Below are positions 1 through 11,700 of a DNA stretch of 64,000 bases, one piece after another. Below the pieces are notes generated by a model, which was given only the letters and a program-made list of their open reading frames with translations, was not told where the DNA came from and did not search any database. How positions within the stretch are numbered: position 1 is the stretch's first letter; each line of letters opens with the position of its first letter. The stretch lies in NCBI GenBank assembly GCA_963576565.1, contig OY755047.1, positions 10,138,931 to 10,202,930 on the forward strand, written 5' to 3'. The position numbers and the translations under genes are program-made. The DNA comes from Aspidapion aeneum (Eukaryota > Arthropoda > Insecta > Coleoptera > Brentidae).

Positions 1-428
1 AGGAATAAATTAAAATGCAATTTTTTCAAAAACTCCCTGTATTAGCGAAACCACGGGGTATAGCAAAAATCTGATTACACCATTTTAAAGGGCTCCAACA
101 AAGAGCACGGTAAGGTGCAAGCAGAAAATCGATATCTTTAATAATAACCGAGTTTCTCATTTAATCCCATCGAAAATGGGACACGCTGTACAGTTGACAA
201 AAACTCTATTTATGTAAATTTGGTATCTGTGCATTTGTCGTATCTTTATTTCTGAATGTTTGCATCAAACGCTAACCATTGTGTAAATAGGTGACAGGGA
301 GTATTGGAATATTACGTATATGAGGGTTACCCACTATCCCATACCTAAAGGGTAGGCCGGGGCTGGTGTTCACATTGTTTTTATTTGAATTTTTAATGTC
401 TATGTTCATAGTTAAGTATTGTCATTTA
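1..428. other. Intergenic sequence, nothing recognised
   Basis: AT-rich sequence with no open reading frame resembling a known protein and no splice-linked exon that I can see. It ends at a small MITE. I see no promoter or RNA gene in it. Confidence 0.5.
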
Positions 429-614
429 CAATGGCGTATTTAGAAAAAAGTTTTGGGGGTTGCAGTTTTTTTTGGGGGGGGGGCGACAGTTTAGAGGGGG
501 GGGGCGAGACCCTGTGAGGTCGTATTTTATGCTATTTTATGATTGTATTCATGTAATACGTGAAAAATATCTAAAAAAATCTTAGTTTTGGGCCCCCTCT
601 TATATACGCCACTG
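429..614. mobile_element. hAT-like MITE (CAGTGGCGTATATA family), older copy
   Basis: The ends are inverted repeats, CAATGGCGTATTTA on the left and the reverse complement of CAGTGGCGTATATA on the right. The interior has runs of G and the same TATTTTATGCTATTTTATG core as the copy at 17034..17224. Flanks GTCATTTA and GTTATGTA match at 6 of 8 positions, a decayed 8-bp target duplication. It has no coding capacity. The cleaner copy in lectin intron 4 supports the boundaries. Confidence 0.7.
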
Positions 615-854
615 GTTATGTATATATAAATTGTATTTATTTTAGAATATAGAGGAATAAATAGTTTATTTACCTAGAATAGGTCACATGACAATTAAAA
701 GGGGAATAATTATAAAAAGAAAAACTGATTGGAATCAATTGAATGTTTTTGCCTTGTCCCCCATTTTATTTGCATGTCCTGGCAAACTTTAGAACTCAGA
801 CTTAATAAAAATCGCACAAAAATATAATATTTTTCTTTTTTGCTGCCTTTTTGG

Positions 855-3837
855 TAGTGTTGTCGTGAGACGAGACGAGAGAAGTCCTTTTCTCGTCTCG
901 TATCATTATGCGAGATAAAATGGGGGTCTCGTCTCGACGATAGGACTCTTTTGTCGCTCGATAGAACCTTTCTCTCGTCTCGTATCTCGTGATTTATATC
1001 AGCTATAAAAAAATTTGAGACATCCTGTGTAATTTTTTTTTTCAAGGCGAATCTTATTATTTATGGTCCCACATAGCACAAAAATCACATCAACGTTAAA
1101 TTAACGTGAACAAAAATAACAAAGTTTTTTTTTACTTAAAAACAACCTCATACCATGTAATATTTATTTTGTTAAATCTACATGGTTAAAGATAACTTAA
1201 AAACAAGGAGAAATCAAGCTATAAAAATGTGCTGAAGTTTCTGGTGCTGTGTATATAACGTGTTTTTTACCCTCGTTATTTTCATATACCAAATTCACAC
1301 TTGAAAAGTCCTCCACAACATGTTCTAAAACGCCACTAGATTAAGACTTCTCAAATCTACTAACTTTCTGCGTCTTTTTTGATCACGTTTTTTTAATAAC
1401 ACTTTTTTAACTTAAAAGAGACGCGAAAGGAAGTTATAAAAGTTCACTAGTTTAAGACTACAACACTTCAAGACAATTTTAAAGATGGCGCTCAAGGCAA
1501 GACAAAATATCTATCTATATAATTATGTTTTTTTAAAAGCTAAACAAGATTTTTTAACAATAAACACTTTCACAGAATATTAATGTGTCTTTATCAGGTT
1601 AATAACAGATGCGTCGTGATCGTGGATCAGGGATCAGTTCCTTAACAGGTTTTTGGAGTTTAGAGGCCAAAGCACTGCCTGATAGATTTCGTCAAAGTGA
1701 AAAATCCCGACAATAGGTGGCGCTGCTGCTAGTAAAATCTCAAAAATATTCGGTAGAAAAGCCATGCAAGTCGCGTTTTAAAATTCGTGTAGAAAAGTCG
1801 TGAATCTAATGTGATTTTAACGTTTATAAAAATCACTTGACACTAACGTAAAAACATTGCTGTTTTAGTTTGATAATGCGGCCTTTTCAAGCGATTTGGA
1901 TTTTTCTTATAAAATACAAAAGTGCATTAAAATATATTTTTAATGCACTTAATGGTAAAACCAATATAAATCTTATCTACGTTTCAAGCCAAAAGATTCA
2001 GGAGAACAAAAACATGTTAACCTCTCGATGGGAAAGCGTCCTGCCCATTGCAGGGCTCCAATCATGCCACTTTTTTAGGCCTGTGTCCGAAAAAATGTTG
2101 GAAATTGGTCACACCCATCAAAACAATATAAGAAAGATATCTATAACAAAACATTAATCATTAATTTATTGTTAAAATTAGTTCGTCGTTATTGTTCCCT
2201 TTAATTTAGTTGATGTTGTTATTTATACTAAAATAAATTATAAAAAAATATTCCATAATTCTTAAGGTTTTTTTGTTCCGTCCACAACCGTCCCGTCCAC
2301 AACCAATAAATATAATTTTTTCGTCACGAATTCTTATAGAAAATTTATTTCTTAATCAATTAGTGTGATTTACTAGTATTTTGTTATAAACTAAAAACTA
2401 TATCTTTTTTCTTAAAACAACCATTTCAGAAATTTTTGTTGTTTTTATGTTAACTAAAATGATACGGATTTTTCCTGTCCCGTCCACAACCGTCATTTAT
2501 TGATATTATCTCTACTATAAAAACATGTTGCTTGCATTTATATTTTCCAAAATATTGTCTAATTAATGAAGAATATATTTGTTAATTTTGGTGTTAAAAT
2601 ATTACATAACAAATTGGCTACAATTTTTTTTGGATGTCCTATTTTGTGATTTGTCCCGTCCACATGCTTGAAATGGCCGAATGGCGTTATTAAAACGCAG
2701 TTTTTAGCAACGTTATTTTTCATAACGTTAATGAATGACCTATTAAGCTTGTTTTCATATATGAAATAAACGTTTTTTCCTAGCAGCTTTTAAAATCAAC
2801 GTTTCTTTTCTTACGCCTTTTTTACGTGTTAAACACGTGATTGTGCTATGTGGGCGTATTTACTTTTTCCAAAATAAAGTATATATATATATATATATAT
2901 ATATACATACAATAAATAAAGAAGTAAATAGAATACATGTACTAAAATACTTCGTTAATGCCGATGAAATAAAAACGGTGGAAAAGTTTTGCATCGTTTT
3001 ATTTATTTAAAATTGTACCTAAAATCTCAAGTGTTCGTTGATAAAAGATTATTTTGTGTTTTGCCAATAATATTAATCTTTAAAAATAGAGCAATAAATC
3101 TATTATTTAAAATACTTGGGTCTTGAAGATCTCTATCGAATTTCCAGATTCTGGAAATCAAAGATTTTCCTTGCGCAAATGTGTAAATAACTTTCTTTTA
3201 ATCCTAATTTTTCGTAATTTTTCAGGGAAAAACATGTTTCTGCGCACAATAAAGACATATTTAAACTTTTTTTAAAGAATATAACTCATCTGAATTTTTC
3301 ATATTTTTCAAAGTAAAAAACAAAATAATTAAAAATTAAATAAAAAAATCATTTGATTTTTAGAATCGCTCAAAAACATTTTTTTTTAATCAAAAGGTTT
3401 CTTAATAACGAAAATTTACGCCAAATGCTAGAAAAGAAAATTTAATAATTTTCGAAAGAAAATGTTCAGTACGTTAATAAGCATCAACAGTAACAGTACA
3501 ATTTTACACTTTTGGATTTTCTCAATCTGATTTCAAGTAAACGAAAGGTAAGCCACAGTATGTACATGTCAAGGAAGGAATATATGACAATTTTTGCATA
3601 CCTCTTATTTTAATAAAATAGTAAATAAATATTAGCTTAACTCTATAATAGGTCAATACCAAGAGATGGCAAATCATAAAAATAGTAGCTTAACTCTATA
3701 ATACTCTCTCGACGAGAGAGGGTCTTTCTCTCGTCTCGTCTCGAGCTTTCATTCGAGAGAAAACATCTCTTTCGTCTCGTCGAAAGAGGACGAGACGAGA
3801 CCAGAGGCGAGAATCTCTGGTTTTGGCGGCAACACTA
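855..3837. mobile_element. Non-autonomous hAT-type transposon, about 3 kb
   Basis: Perfect 8-bp duplications CTTTTTGG flank the element (847..854 and 3838..3845). The termini are inverted (TAGTGTTG ... CAACACTA). Just inside each end are arrays of CGAGACGAGA/TCTCGTCTCG (about 865..1000 and 3705..3815), typical subterminal repeats that a transposase may bind. A second inverted pair, CCCACATAGCACAA near 1065 and its complement near 2835..2850, suggests another element nested inside, with unclear target duplication. The interior repeats CCCGTCCACAACC several times around 2280-2660 and has a short TA microsatellite near 2880. I found no transposase. The 8-bp duplication places it in the hAT group by established rule. 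Confidence 0.8.
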
Positions 3838-5540
3838 CTTTTTGGCCCATCTTCTCTCCCCCCTTCCGATCATCCTGAATCCGCTACTGAACTATCCACG
3901 CCATTTAAAGGATTTCTCGCTCAGTCCCAAATGCCTAGATAATGTAAACAAAAATTACGCAACCATAAACGGGTTGGAGGGGGGGAAAAGTTGGCACAAC
4001 ACACCTCAAAATAAATTATAAAAAGATTTGTAGAAAAAAAGCGCTTTTCATGCAAAGTGGCGTTGTAGAAGACAGTTTCTACAATAATAAAAAAGTAAAA
4101 ATATCGGAAATTTATTTGGTAAAACGTCAAAACACAATTAGTAAGAAAAACGAAAAAAAACATTGCAGTATAAAAAAACCACTAGAAAATGTATGATCAT
4201 AGAAAATGTAAATGTAGGCGAAAATTTTAGAAAAATAAGTACTATTATAATATTTGTGGAAAATAATCAAAAAGACGCGAAACTTAAAAAATAAACAAAA
4301 TATACTTTATAAAAATAGACAACGATTCTACAACATAACAAAAATATGAAAAATTGCAAATTTTCGCGAGGAAGTCAATTTTTTAATAATTTTCGGAAAA
4401 AAACCGTAAAAAAAACTAACTTTTCGCAAAAAAAGCTGCCGCACAAAAAAATTTTTGGTAATGACGAAAAACAATTATGCCGCAAATTAAAATACTAATG
4501 TGGAAATCACATTAAAAGAACATCATCGCGAATCTGCAGAAGTTATGAACACTATCTTTAGTCCAGGCGTTGTAGGTAGTTGAGTATGCAAAATGTGAGG
4601 ACCGCAGTTTGACAATGGATTCTAGCTGACAATTGATTAAAGATTAACGATTTGGATGTTGCCAAGCCAGATTTTGGTCCAATTTTTTTTAATCAACCTC
4701 TCCTTATAGTCATGTTTGAATTTTTAAAAATTTAACTAAGTTGGCGCTTTAAAGCCACAATGACACAGAAAGGCATCAAAAATGTGTAATACCCGAGAAA
4801 AGCCCTAAAATCCGCCAGACCCCTAAAACGTGAAATTTTTAGGTTTTCTTTAAAGCTTCTTAGGAAAAAATATGTAATTACCTTTATTGTAGACAATAAA
4901 ATTTACTTTCTAACAATATACAAGGCAGAGGGGTACAACCAATAACACACTCTCCAGTGGCGTTTTTACAAGTTTTAGCCCATTTTCTTGAAAACTAACC
5001 CCTTTATCAAAAATTGTGTCTTATAGTTGGTTGTAGACAATAAAATATCCTTTAAAATGATCTATAACAAGGTAAGTTTATTTTTATTTATAACAATTTA
5101 GAGTCGTCTGTAAATTACATCTATTTGATAAATCACTAAACTTACCAATCTCAAAAACTAAGCTCTTTCTTTAAAAAATTATTCTATACTTTATTGTAGA
5201 AAATTAAATTCTCTTTTTAACCATGCATAAACTAGTGCGGTCAGACTAATACCAAACTTTCCAGCGGCGTCAGTTTATTGAGAAAATGTTAAAAAATTTA
5301 AAAAAACCAAATGTTTGTCACATGTTTTACCCGATTATCTTAAAAACCAAGTCCTTATCAAAAATCATGTTTTATAGTCGATTGTAGACAATGAAATTTT
5401 CCTTTAAATGCTGTTTCACAAAGTAAATAAAATCAATTTTTACAAATCACCAAACAAATGCATTTGTCCCCCTCTAAACTTCATGCTGCGTACGCCTATG
5501 CATGTCCGGTTTATTCCGGACGTATGGTTACCTTACTCTA
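3838..5540. other. Intergenic DNA upstream of lectin gene 1, with a decayed dispersed repeat
   Basis: No gene is recognisable. Around 4880-5440 the motif ATTGTAGACAATAAA recurs about four times (near 4886, 5030, 5200 and 5380), each followed by related sequence, giving an imperfect tandem unit of about 150-170 bp. The same motif, inverted, occurs inside the foldback element of lectin intron 2 near 9415, so this is probably a relic of that repeat family. Confidence 0.5.
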
Positions 5541-5559
5541 CGTGGTATTTGTATATTAT

Positions 5560-5783
5560 GTTTATTAATTAGCTTTGATTTCAAAGAAATAAATATACAG
5601 CATTTTAAAAGCTTGCTATTTTCCTAGATTTTCAGTGACCTTTGATGATAAACTTATACGAAGAATATAGAAATAATTTAATTCGTATATTCATACATTT
5701 TAAAAAAATATATCGAATATTATATATATGAAACTATCGTCATTAAAGTGTTTACTTGTGTTTACAGTATTTTGATTTTCGCA
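5560..5783 (+). promoter_or_regulatory. Putative promoter and 5' leader of lectin gene 1
   Basis: About 200 bp directly upstream of the start codon is conserved with the same position in the other two lectin genes, while sequence further out is unrelated transposon DNA. The shared block contains an AAATATAT-type TATA element near 5705-5712 and, about 32 bp downstream, CGTCATTAAAG, where TCATT (5740) resembles an insect initiator. Spacing is the same in all three genes. The conservation is seen; the promoter function and transcription start are inferred. Confidence 0.5.
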
Positions 5784-8700
5784 ATGTTGAATAAAAATAA
5801 AATTTTGTGTGCCACTTTTTGTTGGATACTTTTGTTTGGATCGACCAAAACTGGTAAGCTGTTTAATTATCTGTTTTTTTTTCCTTTTTTTATTTGATTT
5901 TTTTTATTTTTTTTTTTTTAGATGGAAAACAAGTAAAGCACTTTTATGCTGTTCAAACTAAGGTAAGCTTTTAACTTGAACCCAGGGCCATATCTGAGGG
6001 GGAGTTTTGGGGGTTCAACCCCCCCCCCCCCCCGAAAATTAAATACGAAGTTTAATCTTTTTTTCATACTCAATAAACCCACAATTTTTCAAATTCCACT
6101 GGCCTAACCCCCCCCAAAATTTTGGTCCAGATACGGCCCTGCTTCAACCAATTAAATATACAGTGAAACCTATTTCTTTCCATGTAAAATTCACTCCTAT
6201 AACCGGACACTCTAATAACCGGACGCGGACAATTTTTTTTGGTTAAAAAATTCTGAACCTTAACCGGACGCGAACCTCTGACAACGAGACGGAGCGCTGC
6301 CCGACATAGGCATAAATATTATGTAGTATGTTCGCAACAACGCACTCTGAAGCTGGAAAATTACCTCTTTCCTTTTTAATGCGGAAATTCAATACTTCTG
6401 TCCTATTTACAACGGCTCTGCTACAGAATAGCGCCTTACAAAATAGCTCTGCTTCAAAATGGCGCTGCCACAAAATAGCGCTGCTACAAAATAGCGCTGC
6501 TACAAAATAGCGCGCATCAAAATAGCGCTGCTACAATATAGCGCCATACAAAATAGCGCTGCTACAAAATCGCGTGCATCAAAATGGCGCTGCCTCAAAA
6601 TAGCGCTGCTACAAAATAGCGCTGCTACATAATAGCGCGCATCAAAATAGCGCGTTTCAAAATAGCGCTGCTACAAAATAGCGCGCATCAAAATTGCGCT
6701 GCTTCAAAATAGCGTCTTATAACTTACCACTCCCGGTAACCTCATTCTAACATATATTAAAAAAAAAACTTCCCTGACTTTTTCCCGGGATCCTAGAGGG
6801 TGTGAAACCAAATCGAACCGAACCGGCATCCTAGAGGTTGTGAAACCAAGCCGAACTAAACCGATACTTCGATTCGGTTCAGTTCGGTTGGTTCAGTTTT
6901 GTTTCACACCCGCTAGGATCCCACGAAAGAAGTCAGGGAAGTGTTTTTTTTTTTAAATATGTTGTTGTTGCGCTATTTTGTAGCAGCGCTATTTTGTAAG
7001 GCGCTATTTTGTGGCAGCGCCATTTTGTAGCAGCGCTATTTTGTAAGGCGCTATTTTGATGCACGCTATTTTGTAAGCGCCATTTTGTAGCAGCGCTATT
7101 TTGTAGCAGCGCTATTTTGAAGCAGCGCTATTTTGTAGGGCGCTATTCTGTAGCAGAGCCATTTACAACATATTTTATTCGGCTGGACTGCTGTGTTTAT
7201 TTTTATTGTTCAGTTGGGTAGTAATAGCTCTATTTGAAATGGCGCCTAGTAAAAAACTTCTAAGTTTACGTGAAAAAATGGAAGTTGTTAACGTTTTGAA
7301 GAAGGAACATCTATCAGGACGAAAGAACGCGGAAAAATTTAATATCGGAAAATCTCAAGCAGAGTAAATTGTTAATAAAGGTATGCTAAAATTTCGCAGT
7401 TCTCTCTCATAAGCGGACACCTCCAATAAGCGGATAAAATCGACGAAACCGTAAGTGTCCGCTTATAGGAGGTTTCACTGTACTTATTTACCTACAAGCG
7501 TGCGGAAGACAGTTTTTCACACTCTGCGTGCGGAAAGTATCAATTTATCGTAGTGACAGCGTGTAATAGTATATTAAACAACAAGTTTTGAAAACAACTC
7601 TTTGCACACGACCGAGAAAAAGTGGTGGACTGAGCCAAAGGCGAGGTTCACAAGTCGAACAGGTGTCACAGAGGTTTTTAAACGAGTTTTTTAACTATAG
7701 TTTTTTATACTATATTTTTGACGATGTCCATATACATATACATTGTATCAGTGGAAAAATAAAGTTTTTGAATTTTGAATTTCTTGAATTTGAATACAAC
7801 TACAAATAAGAAACACTAATTGTACTTTTTCTTATCTATTATGACAAAAATGGAGCTAAAGACAAATGGTATCTATATTCACATACATAGTTCAAAACGG
7901 ATTGATTTTTATCCTGTGAAACCGGTGTCTTGTGCCACACGTTAAATAAATTACGTCGGCCAATCCCATGCACCAACGCTGAAACAATAAATCATAGCTA
8001 ATACAGCGGTAAGAACCGGCAGCTCAATGCGGCACAAATACCTACAACCCTTGATACATGATTAAAATAATAAAGTCACAAGGCAATTTATACGTAATAA
8101 TACTGATGAATATATATAATACATATTTGAAAAATTATAATAATTCAATACACAACTTCTAATTTTTTTAATAAGCAAATTGAAACTTTGCAAATGGTTT
8201 AATAGTCAAAATTAAAGATACTAACCCATATTTATAATATGAGTGAAGAAATCACCAAATAAACTCTGGTTTGCCAACTTGGAGCACTTTTGAAAATCGC
8301 CTTTGCGCGCGGAATAAGTGCGGATCATTATACAGGCTATCAAGCGGCCTATAACATCGAAGAAATAACATTTATTTCTTCGATGCCTATATCTTGTCGT
8401 CGTGACAACGGGTTAGTTGATCGATTTTCTGCATTGTGGTTTACTAATAAGGTAACTGGACACTTTTTTAAGACTTGGTAGTTCGATATTAAGGTTTTGA
8501 TCGTCTAAATTAGGCAAGCTGACCTCCGTGCGCCATGGAGACGGCGCGGCGGTGATTGATGAAATGTATTTTTTCTTATAGACCGGTGGACGTTTTCGTC
8601 CAGTCTTGGTTTAGTACAATGAATAGAGGAGTTTTACCCTACAAAAGGTCCGGTAGTTCTGACTTTTGGATATGTTATTAAGGTCGAAAGGGTAGTTAAA

Positions 8701-11700
8701 AATCTGAGTTTTCGTCACCCCCACCCCTGTGCTTCTTCCGCCATCTTGAAAAAACCATCAAAAATTGGCACTTTTTGTAGTTTTTTGCCAGTAACTTCGT
8801 TCCAGTACACTAAATCGCAAAAGTTATATGACATTTTTTAGAGGATATAATTTTCTACAATTGGGTGGTACTATGGTTGTTCTGCGAGCAGTAGTAACGG
8901 AGCTAGGTAACACTACAACCTGTGCAAAACATAATTTTAAAAAAAATTAATTAAATGGCCCCTATTTACGGACGTCGCTGGCAGGTTCGTTGTAAGTCAA
9001 ACCCCATCGACTTATACACCGTTGAAAAGAGACTTTTACTGTCAATAAAGTGCATCATAGCATTTTTTAAATTAGGCCTAGTTTTTGAAAAAAATTAGAT
9101 AAAACTTGTAACAAAAATATTTTAATTTGTGATTTTTTAAAATTGGTTAAATTTACGGGCGCCTCTGAATTTATAACCATGAAACCAATCCGACTTTCTT
9201 GTACAGCATTTTAAAGGAAATTTTATTTGATACAATAATGTATTACACATTTTGTTCTAGAAACTTTGGTTTAAAAAAAAATCGAATAAATCATGGAAAA
9301 AACATGGATATTTTTTGACTTTGTTAAATTACTTCAAATAACGGACGCCGCTGAAGAGTTTATAAATGGTTGACCCTCATCGAGTTGTACCTTTTTCAAA
9401 AGGAAATTTCATTGTCTACAATAAAGTATATTACACAGTTTTCTCTTAGAAGCGTATTTTTTGAGAAAATTTGAGAAAACCTAAATATGTTAGATTTTGG
9501 GGGGTCTGGGGGGTTTTTGAAGAGGTGGTTAGTTTAAGGAGGTGTTTGACCCCTAAGCTCTCTTACCTTTTTGTACGTCACTAAATTTACACAAAAAAAT
9601 AAAAATAAATAAAAAACGTGCCGTTTAAAGCACTAAATTTAAAAAAAATTATTATTTTCTAACTTACTTACTTTAAGTTAAAAGTTACTCCCACTCCATT
9701 ACAATACTTAAAAATATATTTAAAGAATGGATTTTGTAGCTGATAAAATTCTCTACAAGATATGTTCTTAGAACTTTTACCCTAGAACAAAGTATTTCAG
9801 AGCTTATGCCGTCTAAAGTAGAAAAAATCTGAAAATGTGCCCAAGCACGTGATTTTAGTCATTTTCGGAAATTTCCTAGCTCCGTTACTACTGCTCGCAG
9901 AACAACCATAGTACCAGCCAATTATAGATAATTATATCTTCTAAAAAATTTCATATAACTCTTTTTGCGATTTAGTGTACTGGAACGAAATTAAAGGCAA
10001 AAAACTAAAAAAAGTGCCAGTTTTTTATGGTTTTTTCAAGATGGCAGAGGGAGCACAGGGGTGGGGGTGACGAAAACTCAGATTTTTAACTACCCTCCTG
10101 AGCTTAACAACATATCCAAAATTCAGAACTACCGGACCTTTTGTAGGGTAACCCCCCTATTTTGGCCTCTATTCATTGAATTAGTTTCCTTGGTTCGCTG
10201 TCGTTTTACTCGTTGAATAAAAAAATAGGTTTTAACTGTTTTTTCATTATTATTTTGTATCTGACTTTTGATTTACTGTAGTCAGGCAAGCTACGCTGAG
10301 GACGGAAATGCCTTTTTCCGAAACACCGGTGATCGTGGTTGACTTTACCTCTTTGAAGTTGCCTTTTAAACTTTGTTAATAAAAAATACGTTTAACGATT
10401 TCATGCATTCAATGTTAAATGGAGAGTTATCTTTTGTGAAGTTTGGATTATTTTACTTTTTCTTTTTCAGACACACTTTTATGAAGCTAGGAACCTTTGC
10501 TCACGAAATGGAATGGAACTGGCCACCATAGAATCAGAAGAAGAAGAAAATTTCTTGGAAGAAAGTCTTTTAAATGCTCAAAGTGATATTGCAGGTAAAA
10601 CCATAAACAGAGTGAAGGTATTTTATTTGGCATAATTTTCAGGACTTTCCTGATATTTTGGGTCAGTTAAAATAACAGAAAATTTGACAGCTGCTACCGT
10701 TATTGTTAGGAAGAATAACGGTAACATTCAGGGCGAAAAAGATAGATTATGGAACACTAAAGAAAAGGATAACACAAACGTTAATTTAATAGTTTCACAC
10801 ACCTTCAACTTTTTGTGTATTTATATTTGATTATTTAGTTATATTAGATTTTTTCTTTAAAGGAAAACAACTTTTTTTAATAAGATGTATATGGATTCAC
10901 GCCTTGGGCGCCTCAATAGGACTGCTCGCTTGCGCATATCGTCGCTGTAAATTCAAAACCTCGTATCTCGAAATTTGGCCGTTTTGAGTTATCAGCGACA
11001 TCTATTGGTACATTTTTAAATCACATAAGTAGCAAAACCTTTTATGTCGATATCCGTGATGAGTCAGTAGCAATTTAATTATGTTGTTCACTCGTATCTC
11101 ATTACGAAGATGCAAAACCTTGTATCTCAATACAGGCTAGCGGTCTAACGTGGAGTGCATTTTAGAACTGATAAATTCATAATAATTTGTTATTCTGCAT
11201 TTATTAAGTTATATGTCTTGTTTTTGCTAATTATGGTAAGTATTTAATATTGTGTACACAATATAAGTTAAATTGACCAGTTTGTGCCCGGAATACACTC
11301 TCTACACTTTGCGGTCACTAACCAGATTACAATAATTCAAAAATTTTGGTTAAGGGACACTCTCAGAAGGAATGCGACAGTGTCCATTCAACAATCGAGC
11401 GACGTATGAAAAACTGAGATATCTATTCTCCCTTTAACTATGCAGAGATCATCAGAGAGGCACGGCAAAAGAAAAGTCAATATCAGGTTAAATACATCAA
11501 CAATGAATTTTTCCAGGACTATTTCCAAATAAAATATTATTCTTCTCTTCGTCCAGGGAAAAGAGTGGGTGACTCTACTGTTAATGATTTAAGAGCTCTC
11601 AAGTATTGTCCTGTCAGCAATATTGAGTTCAAGTTAGATTTTGGACTGGAAGTCAGTTCCTCAACGCAATACCTATATTACTGGCGAAGTAAAAAAACTC

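Larger units (their letters stand above)
6161..7480 (+). mobile_element. pogo/Tigger-like transposon remnant in lectin intron 2
   Basis: The element begins CAGTGAAACCTATT and ends GGAGGTTTCACTG, with TA on both sides, the pattern of the Tc1/mariner-pogo superfamily. It keeps a short N-terminal transposase fragment (7239..7367) on the + strand. A second, independently rearranged copy of the same family spans 22936..33347 and aligns with both ends, which confirms the boundaries. A minisatellite foldback element (6414..7160) is nested within it. Confidence 0.85.

Noticed and set aside
1870..2157. 95-aa frame inside the hAT element considered as transposase
   Set aside because: No hAT dimerisation or DDE motif; it looks like chance in AT-rich DNA.
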